Shown piece by piece: positions 1 through 8,351 of a DNA stretch of 64,000 bases; the stretch's first letter is position 1; each line of letters starts with the position of its first letter. The stretch lies in contig NZ_CP108070.1 of assembly GCF_036178845.1 (NCBI RefSeq), forward strand, positions 3,844,001-3,908,000. The letters are read 5' to 3'. A program made the position numbers and the translations under genes. This DNA is from Streptomyces sp. NBC_00271. GTDB lineage: Bacteria > Actinomycetota > Actinomycetes > Streptomycetales > Streptomycetaceae. Under the pieces are notes generated by a model. It made no database searches, was not told where the DNA came from, and was given only the letters and a program-made list of their open reading frames with translations.

Positions 1-652
1 GGCCACCATCGGGAACTCGGAGAAGGTCGAGGTCGGCCAGATCGTGCTGGCGATGGGCTCGCCACTCGGGCTGTCGTCCAGCGTGACCCAGGGCATCGTG
101 TCGGCGACCGGTCGCACCGTCAGCGAGAGCAGCACCTTCGGCGGGACGGGGGCCACCATCGCCAACATGGTGCAGACGTCGGCCGCGATCAACCCGGGCA
201 ACAGCGGCGGCGCGCTCGTCGGCCTGAACGGGCAGGTCATCGGCATTCCCACGCTGGCCGCGACGGACCCGAGCCTCGGGGGCGGCACGGCGCCCGGGAT
301 CGGATTCGCGATCCCCGCCTCGATGGTGCGGACGATCGCCGACCAGATCATCAGGACCGGCAAGGTCACCGACTCGGGACGGGCCGCGCTCGGCATCACC
401 GGCCGTACCGTGCTCGACGAGACCTACGCGCCCGCGGGTGTCGCCGTGGTCGAGGTGAAGCCCGGCGGCGCGGCCGACACGGCGGGCATCCGGCCCGGCG
501 ACATCATCACCCGGATCGGCACGAACGACATCACCACCCTCACCTCGCTCGCCGAGGTGCTCGCGGCCGACAAGCCGGGCCAGCGGACGCGGGTGACGTT
601 CGTCCGGGGCGGGGCCAAGCGGACGGTCGGCGTGCGGCTGGGTGAGCAGTAG
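1..652 (+). CDS. Trypsin-like serine protease with C-terminal PDZ domain (HtrA/DegP type), 5' partial
   Basis: The reading frame is open from base 2, so the gene begins before the window and only about 216 C-terminal residues are seen. The catalytic serine sits in NPGNSGGAL (bases ~194-222), preceded by the typical TSAAI segment. A PDZ domain follows (GVAVVEVKPGGAADTAGI, then GDIITRIG), ending at TAG 650-652. The His and Asp of the triad lie upstream and cannot be checked. Family members are membrane-anchored or secreted and act in envelope protein quality control, with the PDZ domain recognising exposed C-termini. Family assignment is firm; the substrate is unknown. Confidence 0.9.
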   Translation, partial: ATIGNSEKVEVGQIVLAMGSPLGLSSSVTQGIVSATGRTVSESSTFGGTGATIANMVQTSAAINPGNSGGALVGLNGQVIGIPTLAATDPSLGGGTAPGIGFAIPASMVRTIADQIIRTGKVTDSGRAALGITGRTVLDETYAPAGVAVVEVKPGGAADTAGIRPGDIITRIGTNDITTLTSLAEVLAADKPGQRTRVTFVRGGAKRTVGVRLGEQ

Positions 653-720
653 GCACGGGTGAAGGTGAGCAGCAGGTACGGGTGAAAGCGGCGACGAGGG
701 GTTGACGCACGGCGAAGGGG

Positions 721-744
721 GTTGCCGGGAACGGTCCCGGCAAC
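721..744. terminator. Perfect hairpin between convergent genes
   Basis: A 10-bp perfect inverted repeat (arms 721-730 and 735-744, loop ACGG) lies between the 3' ends of the protease and the small minus-strand gene. It can serve both directions. There is no U-tract, as is usual for Streptomyces terminators. Confidence 0.75.
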
Positions 745-754
745 CCCGGCCGGC

Positions 755-967
755 CTACTCCGGTTCGGCGTGCAGGCTCATCGGTCCGTAGATCTTCGTG
801 CTGTCCTCGAAGAGGAACACCTGGTCCGCGCCGCCCTCCAGCAGGTCCTTCCAGACCTCGCCGATCCAGGACTCCGCGTCCCCCTGTGTGGTGAACTCCT
901 CGGGCTGTACCGCGGGTTGGACCTCTGTCCCGTCGGACTTCTCGAACCGCCACGTCCATGCCGCCAT
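755..967 (-). CDS. Conserved small hypothetical protein (70 aa)
   Basis: A short acidic protein beginning MAAWTWRFEKSDGTEV and ending in SLHAEPE. The ATG at 967 is chosen because GGGAGG stands five bases upstream on the minus strand; the frame runs further upstream to 1081 but that part has no ribosome site and no protein-like composition. No signal peptide, membrane segment or catalytic motif is visible; the composition, with several Trp (WTWRF, SWIGEVW), suggests a compact cytoplasmic fold. It converges on the protease gene across the 721-744 hairpin. Function unknown. Confidence 0.75.
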   Translation of the reverse strand: MAAWTWRFEKSDGTEVQPAVQPEEFTTQGDAESWIGEVWKDLLEGGADQVFLFEDSTKIYGPMSLHAEPE

Positions 968-1167
968 GTACGCCTCCCAGGTATGAGCACACTGCACAGC
1001 GGAAGCCGCACAAGATCCGGCTCCCGTCCGAAGCCTAGGCGCTGAGCCGGGTGCGGAACAGAAGATCGCGGGTCGCGGCACGCGTCGCGGGTGGTGAACG
1101 GCCCCGCGCGCCTACGGGCGCTGTACCCGAACGCGCGCCACCCACGGTGACACGGGAAAATCAGGGC

Positions 1168-2367
1168 GTGGAACTGACTCTGCTCGGCACCGGCGCCCCC
1201 GAGGGCCTGCCCCGTCCCGACTGTCCCTGTGCGGCCTGTGCGAGTGCGCTCGGCGAGAGCGCGCGGGCGGCCACCGCGCTGCTCGTGGACGGCACCCTGC
1301 TGCTCGACCTCACGCCCGGCGCCGCGTTCGCCGCGGCCCGCGCCGGGCACTCGCTGGGCGGCGTACGGCAGGTCCTGCTCTCGCATCCGCACGACGGGCC
1401 CGCCGTCGAGGTGCCGGCCGGGCTGCCGCAGCCCGTACGGGTTCCCGACGGCAGCGAACTGGCACTGCTGACCGGACACCGGGTGCGGGCGGTGCCGATG
1501 GACTCGCCCGGCACGGGGTACGCGGTGACCGGACCGGACGGACAGCGGCTGCTGTATCTGCCGCCGGGCGCGGCGCCCGCGGGACTCGACGAGAACGGCG
1601 ACTCGTACGCCATGGTGGTCGCCGATGTGGTGGGGCGGCCGGACGCCCTGGCGAAGCTGCGCGCGGTCGGGGCCGTCGGGCCGACCACGGACGTGATCGC
1701 GGTCCACCTCGACCACGACGTGCCGCCGGGCCCCGAACTGCGGCGGCGGCTCGCGGCGGCGGGCGCGCGGGCGGTGCCGGACGGGACGACGCTGGACGTG
1801 GGCGTCTACGAGGACGTACCCGACGTACCGCGCCGCACCCTCGTGCTCGGCGGGGCGCGCTCGGGCAAGTCGGTGGAGGCGGAACGGCGTCTGGAGTCCT
1901 TCCCCGGGGTGCTGTACGTGGCGACGGGCGGGTCCCGCAACGGGGACAACGAGTGGGCGTCGCGCGTGCACGCCCACCGTGAACGGCGGCCCGGCTCCTG
2001 GCGCACGGTGGAGACCTGCGACCTGGTGCCGCTCCTGGAGGGCTCCGGGCCTCCCCTCCTCATCGACTGCCTCTCCCTGTGGCTCACGGACGCGATGGAC
2101 TCCGTGAACGCGTGGGACGACGCGGAGTGGGCCGGCGGCGGCGAACGCGCGCTGCGCGCCCGCGTCGAGGAACTCACCTCCGCCGTCCGCAACACGCGCC
2201 GCACCCTCGTCGCCGTCTCCAACGAGGTCGGCTCCGGCATCGTCCCCGCCACCGCCTCCGGGCGCCGCTACCGCGACGAACTCGGCCGCCTGAACGCGGG
2301 GTTCGCGGCGGAGTGCGAGCATGTGCTGCTGGTGGTGGCGGGACAGGCGCTGTCATTGCGGGGCTGA
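1168..2367 (+). CDS. cobU: Bifunctional adenosylcobinamide kinase / adenosylcobinamide-phosphate guanylyltransferase with N-terminal MBL-like domain
   Basis: Two halves are visible. Residues ~1-215 resemble a metallo-beta-lactamase fold (LTLLGTGAPEGLPRPDCPC start, LLSHPHDGPA where a metal motif would be), but the HxHxDH signature is degenerate. Residues ~220-399 are CobU: P-loop GGARSGKS, the HRERRP..W segment, DCLSLWLTDA, and VSNEVGSGIVP followed by a conserved RxxRDELGRLN. CobU phosphorylates adenosylcobinamide and transfers GMP to it, giving the AdoCbi-GDP used by CobS. The GTG at 1168 is chosen because homology to the MBL half starts there; an in-frame ATG at 1051 would add 39 low-complexity residues. 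cobT and cobS lie downstream. Confidence 0.9.
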   Translation: MELTLLGTGAPEGLPRPDCPCAACASALGESARAATALLVDGTLLLDLTPGAAFAAARAGHSLGGVRQVLLSHPHDGPAVEVPAGLPQPVRVPDGSELALLTGHRVRAVPMDSPGTGYAVTGPDGQRLLYLPPGAAPAGLDENGDSYAMVVADVVGRPDALAKLRAVGAVGPTTDVIAVHLDHDVPPGPELRRRLAAAGARAVPDGTTLDVGVYEDVPDVPRRTLVLGGARSGKSVEAERRLESFPGVLYVATGGSRNGDNEWASRVHAHRERRPGSWRTVETCDLVPLLEGSGPPLLIDCLSLWLTDAMDSVNAWDDAEWAGGGERALRARVEELTSAVRNTRRTLVAVSNEVGSGIVPATASGRRYRDELGRLNAGFAAECEHVLLVVAGQALSLRG

Positions 2368-2394
2368 CCGGGGCCGACCTGAGCCGACCGGGGC

Positions 2395-3459
2395 TCAGGA
2401 TTGTCTGCGGGCGATGATCCGGAAGGCGTTCGAGAAGCGGGTGCGGCGGAAGACCGGGGCCATCGCGTGGTCCAGGGCGGAGGCCGAGGCGAGCAGCGGG
2501 ACGCTCGCCCGGGCCAGGACCGTGTGCAGGGCGCGCTGGAGCGGGGTCGGCGGGGTGGGGCGCCAGGGGGCGTCGAGGTCGGGCAGGACGCGGCCGAGGG
2601 CCAGCGCGAGGGCGCCGGCGAGGTCGTACGGGATGTGCGGTTCGCGGCGGTCTGTCGCGACGATCTCGCAGCCGAGGGACTCCAGTTCGCCCAGCAGGTT
2701 GGACAGCGGCATCAGGTGCAGATGGCGCGGCTGGCCGTACGACACCCACCACCTGCCCAGCAGCGCGCCGAACGCGCAGTCGGGGTCCGGCACTTCGACG
2801 AGGAGGTGACCGCCGGGCCGCAGGACCGTCAGGGCGGCGCGCAGTTCCTCGCGCGGGTCGCGGGTGTGCTCCAGATGGTGGAACATGCTCACCACGTCGT
2901 AGCGGGCGCTCAGCCGCCCGATGATCCGGGGGTCGGTGAGCCGGCCGCGGTGGGCCTCCTCGATGTGCCCGGCCGCCCGCGCCTTCTCGACCCGCCGGGT
3001 GGGGTCGAGGCCGTCGAAGGACGTGTACGGGTGAACCTCCCGGGCGACGGCCGGGAAGTGCCCGTGCCCGGTGCCGACGTCGAGCCAGCTCTCCGGCTCG
3101 GCGTGGCGGAGCAGCGCGCGGGCGGCGGCCCGGTGGCGCCCTCTGCTGCCGCGGGCGCCGAGGAGCCGGTCGGTGAGGCCGTCGAGCCCCTCGTGGAAGT
3201 CCCGGTGGTAGAAGGCCAGCCCCTCCGCGCTGAGCCGGGGGTTCTGGAAGGCGTGGGAGCAGTCCGCGCACTCGTCGACGACGAACGTGCCGGGCTTGCG
3301 CTGCACCTGGTCCGGCGTCCGCAGCCGGGTGCGCAGCCGCTTCGAGCCGCACCAGGGACAGTCCTCCCGGCGCGGTTCGTGGAACCGGTCGGTGCCTTGG
3401 GCGAGTTCGGCCGCGTAGGCGGCGCGGCGCTCGGCGCTCGGGGGTGGCGTGGGGGGCAT
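2395..3459 (-). CDS. Class I SAM-dependent methyltransferase with N-terminal zinc-ribbon-like segment
   Basis: A 354-residue protein. The N-terminus holds two CxxC pairs (CPWCGS and CADC, about 30 residues apart), a probable zinc ribbon. A Rossmann methyltransferase domain follows with motif I WLDVGTGHGHFP, then VVSMFHHLEH and LRPGGHLLVEVPDPD. This layout is typical of methyltransferases acting on glycans or small molecules, but the substrate cannot be read from sequence. ATG 3459 has AGGAG eight bases upstream. The gene sits antisense between cobU and cobT, yet is unlike known cobalamin methyltransferases, so a B12 role should not be assumed. Confidence 0.85.
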   Translation of the reverse strand: MPPTPPPSAERRAAYAAELAQGTDRFHEPRREDCPWCGSKRLRTRLRTPDQVQRKPGTFVVDECADCSHAFQNPRLSAEGLAFYHRDFHEGLDGLTDRLLGARGSRGRHRAAARALLRHAEPESWLDVGTGHGHFPAVAREVHPYTSFDGLDPTRRVEKARAAGHIEEAHRGRLTDPRIIGRLSARYDVVSMFHHLEHTRDPREELRAALTVLRPGGHLLVEVPDPDCAFGALLGRWWVSYGQPRHLHLMPLSNLLGELESLGCEIVATDRREPHIPYDLAGALALALGRVLPDLDAPWRPTPPTPLQRALHTVLARASVPLLASASALDHAMAPVFRRTRFSNAFRIIARRQS

Positions 3460-3597
3460 GGACGCTCCTGGGGACGACAGGGTGGGGGGACGGCGGGGTG
3501 CGCGAGCGAGCCGTACGACAATCCGACACAAACGGTACGTAGCGGATCGTGATCCGGGGCGCAACGACGTGGCGCGGACGTGTTCGATCGCTGCCGG

Positions 3598-3603
3598 TAC
3601 TGT
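3598..3603 (+). promoter_or_regulatory. -10 hexamer for leaderless cobT
   Basis: TACTGT fits TANNNT and ends 7 nt before the cobT ATG at 3611; there is no Shine-Dalgarno sequence, so transcription probably starts at the start codon. Confidence 0.6.
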
Positions 3604-3610
3604 TCGGCGA

Positions 3611-4702
3611 ATGAGCTCGCTTAATCTCGACGACTTCACCGATCTGATCGAGCGCCCCGACGGAGGCGTGCGCCGGGACGCCGAGGCGCGCCGGGAGCGC
3701 CAGGTCGTGCCACCCGGGGCGCTGGGCCGCCTCGACGAACTGGGTGAGTGGCTGGCGGCGGCGCAGTCCGCGGTGCCGGTGCGGCCGATCGAGCACCCGC
3801 GTGTGGTGCTGTTCGCGGGCGACCACGGGGTCGCCGGACTCGGTGTGTCGGCGCGGCCCGCGGGCACCGCCGACCAGTTGGTGCGGGCGGTCCTGGAGGG
3901 CGCGAGCCCCGCGGCGGTGCTGGCGCGCCGGCTCGGCGTGCCGGTACGGGTCGTCGACATGGCGCTGGACTGCGATCCGCAGGAGCTGCCCGCGGAGGTC
4001 GTGCGGCATCGGGTGCGGCGCGGGTCGGGGCGGATCGACGTCGAGGACGCGCTGACCCTGGAGGAGGCCGAGGCCGCGTTCCTGGCGGGGGTCGCGGTCG
4101 CGGACAAGGAGGCGGACTCCGGTACGGATCTGGTGGTGCTCGGCGATGTGAGCGTCGGCGGGACCACCGCGGCGGCCGTGCTGGTCGCGGCGCTGTGCGG
4201 GACCGACGCGTCCGTGGTCACCGGGCGGGGCGGGCGCCCCATCGACGACCTCGCGTGGATGCGCAAGTGCGCGGCCGTGCGGGACGCCCTGCGGCGGGCT
4301 CGGCCGGTGCTCGGGGATCAGCTGCAGCTGCTCGCGGTGGTGGGCGGCGCCGATCTCGCGGCGATGACGGGGTTCTTGTTGCAGAGCGCGGTGCGGAAGA
4401 TGCCGGTGATCCTCGACGGGGTCGTCTCGGCCGCGTGCGCCCTCGTGGGGCAGCGGGTCGCCTTCCGGGCGCCGGACTGGTGGCTGGCCGGCCAGAACAG
4501 CGGCGAGCCGGCCCAGGCGAAGGCCCTGGACCGCATGGCCCTCGAACCCCTCCTCGACCACGGCGTCACGGTCGGCGAGGGCGCGGGAGCCCTCCTCGCC
4601 CTCCCCCTCGTCCAGGCCGCCGCAGCCCTCTCCGCCGAACTCCCGGAAACTCCGGCCCCCGACCGCGACCCCGAGCCCGAGGTCTCCGACCAGAACGAGT
4701 GA
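3611..4702 (+). CDS. cobT: Nicotinate-nucleotide--dimethylbenzimidazole phosphoribosyltransferase
   Basis: CobT makes alpha-ribazole phosphate, the activated lower ligand of cobalamin, from nicotinate mononucleotide and DMB. The 363-residue length matches the family (~350). Family blocks seen are the N-terminal PPGALGRLDELGEWLAAAQ, the glycine-rich VVLFAGDHGVAGLGVS, and GDVSVGGTTAAAVLVAAL; the C-terminal VGEGAGALLALPL holds the glutamate expected to be the catalytic base. ATG 3611 is chosen because a TACTGT hexamer ends 7 nt upstream, implying leaderless translation; the longer frame from 3449 gives no family-like sequence. It is divergent from the methyltransferase and functionally linked with cobU and cobS. 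Confidence 0.95.
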   Translation: MSSLNLDDFTDLIERPDGGVRRDAEARRERQVVPPGALGRLDELGEWLAAAQSAVPVRPIEHPRVVLFAGDHGVAGLGVSARPAGTADQLVRAVLEGASPAAVLARRLGVPVRVVDMALDCDPQELPAEVVRHRVRRGSGRIDVEDALTLEEAEAAFLAGVAVADKEADSGTDLVVLGDVSVGGTTAAAVLVAALCGTDASVVTGRGGRPIDDLAWMRKCAAVRDALRRARPVLGDQLQLLAVVGGADLAAMTGFLLQSAVRKMPVILDGVVSAACALVGQRVAFRAPDWWLAGQNSGEPAQAKALDRMALEPLLDHGVTVGEGAGALLALPLVQAAAALSAELPETPAPDRDPEPEVSDQNE

Positions 4703-4866
4703 ACGGCCTGGCCCCCGAACGCCGGACGGGCTGAAGGATGCGGGCCGGGGCGGGCGGGGCAACCTCCGGCCTCGCCCGCGAACGCCGTCCACCCCGAGGC
4801 TTTCAGGGGCGCGGGGAAGTGCGCGCCCAACCCCACCGGCCCGCGGCCAAAGAACTACGGGCGAAA
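4703..4866. repeat. Dispersed Streptomyces-type intergenic repeat, copy 1 (short form)
   Basis: The gap after cobT carries two blocks that recur elsewhere in the window: an ACGCCGGACGGGCTGAA block (~4719-4735) and a GGGGCGCGGGGAAGTGCGCG block (~4805-4824) followed by a CCCCACCGGCCCGCGGCC tail. Other copies are at ~21.1-21.6, 25.3-25.6, 29.7-29.9, 40.6-40.9 and 46.6-46.9 kb. No coding signal is present. Confidence 0.8.
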
Positions 4867-4951
4867 CCCACCCCGCAACAATCCCCCGGCCCGCATCACC
4901 CGTACCGCCCCTCCCCCGCACGACGCACCCCGCCCCATATCATCGCCCTTT

Positions 4952-6748
4952 ATGGGAGATGCCCGAATTGCCGCTGACCAGGAGCGGGTCCCGGCCCGTC
5001 AGGGTGAAGGGGACCACCTGTCCACCGGCGCGTCGCGCAGAGCCGCCGCCTTCGCGGTCTGGTACCTGCGGGCCGTCGCGTTCATCAACTTCCTGAGCGC
5101 CGCGTGGGTGTCGCTCGGGCAGGACGTACGGCGCCACAACACCGAGAACTTCTTCACCCCGTACCTGCTGACGGCAGGATTCGCGTCGGGTGTGTTCACC
5201 ATGTTCCTGGCCATCACGATGCGTCGCCGCAAACGGGCCGCGTGGATCCTGAACTTCGTGCTCAGCGGGCTGTTCCTGATGCTGTTCGCCGTCGCGATGA
5301 CGTTTCCGGAGATCCGCCAGTACGCCCAGAACTGGGTCTCCATCGTCCTGACCGCCGCCTTCGTCGTCTCGCTCGTGATCGGCCGCCGGGAGTTCTACGC
5401 GAAGGGCGACCGGTCGAACCCCAAGCTCGCCGCGGCCGTCGCCGTCGGCGGACTGCTCGTCGCCTCCCTGCTCGCCGCGCTGCTGGTGACGGTCACCAAC
5501 AGCGCGCAGGACGCCTACCGTTCGACCTTCTGGGACCGCTGGCGCTACGGCGCCCTGCGCCTGGTCTCCGTCGCCGCCGACGACTCCCGCTTCCACGGCC
5601 TGGAGATCGCCAACTGGGTCAACGTCACCATCAACGTGCTCAGCACCCTGCTGGTCCTCGCCGTGTTCTACGCCGCCTTCCGCTCCCGCCGCGCCGTCGA
5701 TCCGCTCACCGAGGACGACGAGAAACGGCTGCGCACCCTGCTCGACCGGCACGGCGACCGCGACTCGCTGGGCTACTTCGCGCTGCGCCGGGAGAAGAGC
5801 GTGATCTGGTCGCCGACCGGCAAGGCCGCGGTCGCGTACCGCGTCGTCGGCGGGGTCTCGCTGGCCTCCGGCGACCCGATCGGCGACCCGGAGGCGTGGC
5901 CCGGCGCCATCGAGCCCTGGCTCGCCGAGGCCCGCGCGCACGGCTGGATCCCGGCGGTGATGGGAGCGAGCGAGGAGGCGGGGACCGTCTACTCACGGCA
6001 CGGGCTCGACGCCCTCGAACTCGGTGACGAAGCGATCGTCGAGACCGCCGAGTTCACCCTCGAGGGACGCGCCATGCGCACGGTCAGGCAGGCCTACAAC
6101 CGGGTCAAGCGGGCCGGGTACGAGGTGCGCATCCGGCGGCACGAGGACATCCCGGCCGACGAGATGGCGTACCTCCTGAGGCGTGCCGACGACTGGCGGG
6201 ACGGGGCCACCGAGCGCGGGTTCAGCATGGCGCTCGGACGGCTCGGCGACCTGGGCGACGGGCGGTGCGTGATGCTGGAATGCACCGACGGAGAGGGGGA
6301 GTTGCGGGCGCTGCTGTCCTTCGTGCCGTGGGGGCCGCGGGGGCTCTCGCTCGATCTCATGCGGCGTGACCGGGACGCCGAGAACGGGCTGATGGAGTTC
6401 ATGGTGATCGAACTCCTGCGCCGCGCCCAGGAGATCGGGATCACCCAGGTCTCGCTCAACTTCGCCATGTTCCGTTCCGTCTTCGAACGAGGTGGACGCC
6501 TCGGTGCCGGACCGGTGCTGCGGCTGTGGCGTTCCCTGCTCAGCTTCTTCTCGCGCTGGTGGCAGATCGAGTCGCTGTACCGGGCCAACGCCAAGTACCG
6601 GCCGATCTGGGAACCCCGTTTCCTGCTCTTCGAGAAGAGCGCGGACCTGCTGCGCATCGGCCTCGCGGCCGCGCGCGCCGAGGGGTTTCTCGAAGCACCC
6701 GGACTGCCGAAGTGGCTGCACCGCAGGCACCTGGAGTCGCACCGATGA
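4952..6748 (+). CDS. MprF-like phosphatidylglycerol aminoacyltransferase-domain membrane protein (DUF2156)
   Basis: A 598-residue protein with about six hydrophobic segments in residues ~35-235 and a cytoplasmic C-terminal domain (~residues 250-590) of the DUF2156/MprF synthase type: IWSPTGKAAVAYRVVGGVSL, ASGDPIGDPE, and the late block VSLNFAMFRSVFERG. MprF and LysX enzymes transfer Lys or Ala from aminoacyl-tRNA to phosphatidylglycerol, lowering the surface charge and giving resistance to cationic peptides. No LysRS domain is fused here. TATCAT (4938-4943) ends 8 nt before the ATG and no ribosome site is seen, so it may be leaderless. A rhomboid-like membrane protein follows directly. The amino acid and lipid substrates are not determinable. 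Confidence 0.85.
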   Translation: MGDARIAADQERVPARQGEGDHLSTGASRRAAAFAVWYLRAVAFINFLSAAWVSLGQDVRRHNTENFFTPYLLTAGFASGVFTMFLAITMRRRKRAAWILNFVLSGLFLMLFAVAMTFPEIRQYAQNWVSIVLTAAFVVSLVIGRREFYAKGDRSNPKLAAAVAVGGLLVASLLAALLVTVTNSAQDAYRSTFWDRWRYGALRLVSVAADDSRFHGLEIANWVNVTINVLSTLLVLAVFYAAFRSRRAVDPLTEDDEKRLRTLLDRHGDRDSLGYFALRREKSVIWSPTGKAAVAYRVVGGVSLASGDPIGDPEAWPGAIEPWLAEARAHGWIPAVMGASEEAGTVYSRHGLDALELGDEAIVETAEFTLEGRAMRTVRQAYNRVKRAGYEVRIRRHEDIPADEMAYLLRRADDWRDGATERGFSMALGRLGDLGDGRCVMLECTDGEGELRALLSFVPWGPRGLSLDLMRRDRDAENGLMEFMVIELLRRAQEIGITQVSLNFAMFRSVFERGGRLGAGPVLRLWRSLLSFFSRWWQIESLYRANAKYRPIWEPRFLLFEKSADLLRIGLAAARAEGFLEAPGLPKWLHRRHLESHR

Positions 6749-6842
6749 GGGTGGCCGGACAGACGGGGGGAGCCTGCCGGACGGGGACCGGAACAGCCAG
6801 ACGGATGGGAACCGGGACAGCAGGACGGACGGGTACCGCTGC
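6749..6842. repeat. Degenerate short tandem GACGGG/GACAG repeats
   Basis: The 94 bp between the MprF-like gene and the next start are built of imperfect 9-13 bp repeats around CAGACGG, GGACGGG and GGAACAG. The stretch keeps several frames open and shows no ribosome site close to the ATG at 6843. It may be a slippage-prone spacer. Confidence 0.5.
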
Positions 6843-7562
6843 ATGAACACCCTCGCCCGCCTCGCCCGCGCCGAATGGGGACTGCTGTACGTCACCGTGC
6901 GCGAGGCACTCGCCGGACAGCGATGGCGGGCGATGCCGGTGACGCTCGGGGCCGTCTGTCTGACGGCCATCCTCCAGTTCGTGCAGAACCAGCCCTGGGG
7001 CTTCCAGTTCGTGCAGGACATCGGCTCCGTGCGGGCCGAGGAGCCGCTCTGGCTCGCCCTGCTGCGCACCCCGCTCTCCCTGTTCGTGCCGGCCCTCGAC
7101 CTGCCGGTGTGGGGCGCGCTGCTGCAACTGCTCATCGTGTTCGGGATCGCCGAGATCTGCCTGGGCTGGTGGCGGATGCTCGTCATCGCGTACGCCGCCA
7201 CGCTGGCCGGCACGCTCTACGCGCGCGTAGCGATCTCACTGAGCCCGGACAACCCGCTGGGGCTGCCCGTGACGGACGCCCAGGTCGTGGACACCGGACC
7301 CTCGGCGGCCGTGGTCGGCCTCGCCGTCTTCGTCGCCTGGCGCTATCGCGCCTACTGGACGGGGTGGGGGGTGGTCGCGGCGATGATGATCGAGGTGGCG
7401 TTCAAAGGGAACCTCGCGGGCAAGGAGCACATCGCCGCGCTCGCCGCGGTCTTCGTGCTGTACGGGATCTCGATCCTGCGTCACCGCCACCGCTACCGTC
7501 GCCGTCACCGGCGGCCGGGCAGGGGCCGGACAGGATCCGGTTTTCCGCCGATCCAGTCCTGA
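6843..7562 (+). CDS. Rhomboid-like integral membrane protein
   Basis: A 239-residue protein with about six hydrophobic segments. A GPSAAVVG motif after VDTG lies where rhomboids carry the catalytic GxS, and a histidine (KEHIAAL) lies in the last helix, so a rhomboid-type fold is likely; whether it is active is open. The C-terminus is a basic tail with clustered Arg and His (residues ~213-230). It starts at ATG 6843, 94 bp after the MprF-like gene and on the same strand, so the two are probably cotranscribed. Its last 58 bp overlap the convergent gene at 7505-8266. Confidence 0.7.
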   Translation: MNTLARLARAEWGLLYVTVREALAGQRWRAMPVTLGAVCLTAILQFVQNQPWGFQFVQDIGSVRAEEPLWLALLRTPLSLFVPALDLPVWGALLQLLIVFGIAEICLGWWRMLVIAYAATLAGTLYARVAISLSPDNPLGLPVTDAQVVDTGPSAAVVGLAVFVAWRYRAYWTGWGVVAAMMIEVAFKGNLAGKEHIAALAAVFVLYGISILRHRHRYRRRHRRPGRGRTGSGFPPIQS

Positions 7563-8266
7563 AGCTTGCGGCGCGGACCGAACCAGCGGCGGTCGTGGTG
7601 GTAGGCGCGCAGCATCGACCTGGCCCGGGCGCGCGGCCTGCGGCGGTAGAAGCGCTTGGCCCACGGGGAGACCGGGCGGGCCAGCCGGACGGCGCCGATG
7701 AGGGCGACGAACGGGACGATCACGCCGAAGATCGCCATGCGGGCCTTGCCCTTGCTCAGGGCGAGCAGGGCGAAGAGGAAGTTCACGGCGACGCTCAGGA
7801 TGACCCCGCCCCGGTCCTGGAGTTCCTCCTGGGTCATGTCGTTGACCCCGAACGGCAGGAACCCGCCGAGCACCAGGCCGACGAGGGCCGCCGTGACCAG
7901 GACGACCTCGACGCTCTTGCGGCCCTCCTCGCTCCAGTACACGTCGTCGAGGTGCAGGATCAGCGCGAACTCGTCGAGCACCAGCCCGGCGCCCATACCG
8001 AACACCACCGCGAACAGGGCGGCCCCGAAGCCGTGCCGGTAACTGGCCACCGAGCCGAAGCCGCCGATCACCGTCAGGACGACACCGGGCACGACGTGGT
8101 GGATGTGCAGACCGCCCGCCTTGACGTTGCCGAACGGACCCTTGCCCGCGCGGATGAGGCGGACGACGACACGGGTGATCACAAAGGTCAGCACGAAGGA
8201 GGCGAGTGCCAGGAGAAGCGGCAGCTTTCCCGGTTCGACGATGTTCCTGTACAACCAATGACCCAT
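7505..8266 (-). CDS. Polytopic membrane protein, function unknown
   Basis: A 253-residue protein with hydrophobic helices at residues ~12-35, ~55-75, ~80-100, ~125-145 and ~165-200, and a basic C-terminal tail. Residues GGLHIHHVVPG and VLDEFALILHLDDVYW place His and Asp near membrane faces, a pattern of Streptomyces membrane proteins annotated only as hypothetical. ATG 8266 has no ribosome site, but TAAAGT lies 7 nt upstream on the minus strand, indicating a leaderless start. It is convergent with the rhomboid-like gene, sharing 58 bp of coding sequence. I do not recognise a function. Confidence 0.75.
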   Translation of the reverse strand: MGHWLYRNIVEPGKLPLLLALASFVLTFVITRVVVRLIRAGKGPFGNVKAGGLHIHHVVPGVVLTVIGGFGSVASYRHGFGAALFAVVFGMGAGLVLDEFALILHLDDVYWSEEGRKSVEVVLVTAALVGLVLGGFLPFGVNDMTQEELQDRGGVILSVAVNFLFALLALSKGKARMAIFGVIVPFVALIGAVRLARPVSPWAKRFYRRRPRARARSMLRAYHHDRRWFGPRRKLQDWIGGKPDPVRPLPGRR

Positions 8267-8273
8267 ATTGCGC

Positions 8274-8279
8274 ACTTTA
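8274..8279 (-). promoter_or_regulatory. -10 hexamer for leaderless membrane protein gene
   Basis: On the minus strand TAAAGT lies 7 nt before the ATG at 8266. Confidence 0.55.
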
Positions 8280-8339
8280 TCCGCGGCTCTCGCGCGCGGG
8301 CGCCGCACCCGCGCTCGGTCGGCCCGCCACCTCCCCGGG

Positions 8340-8345
8340 TAGCCT
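8340..8345 (+). promoter_or_regulatory. -10 hexamer for leaderless cobS
   Basis: TAGCCT lies 6 nt before the GTG at 8352; no Shine-Dalgarno sequence is present. Confidence 0.6.
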
Positions 8346-8351
8346 GCGCCG

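Noticed and set aside
2174..4921. A 915-residue minus-strand open frame spanning cobT and the methyltransferase
   Set aside because: Composition is Arg/Pro/Gly-rich; it conflicts with cobT and the methyltransferase, both clearly real.
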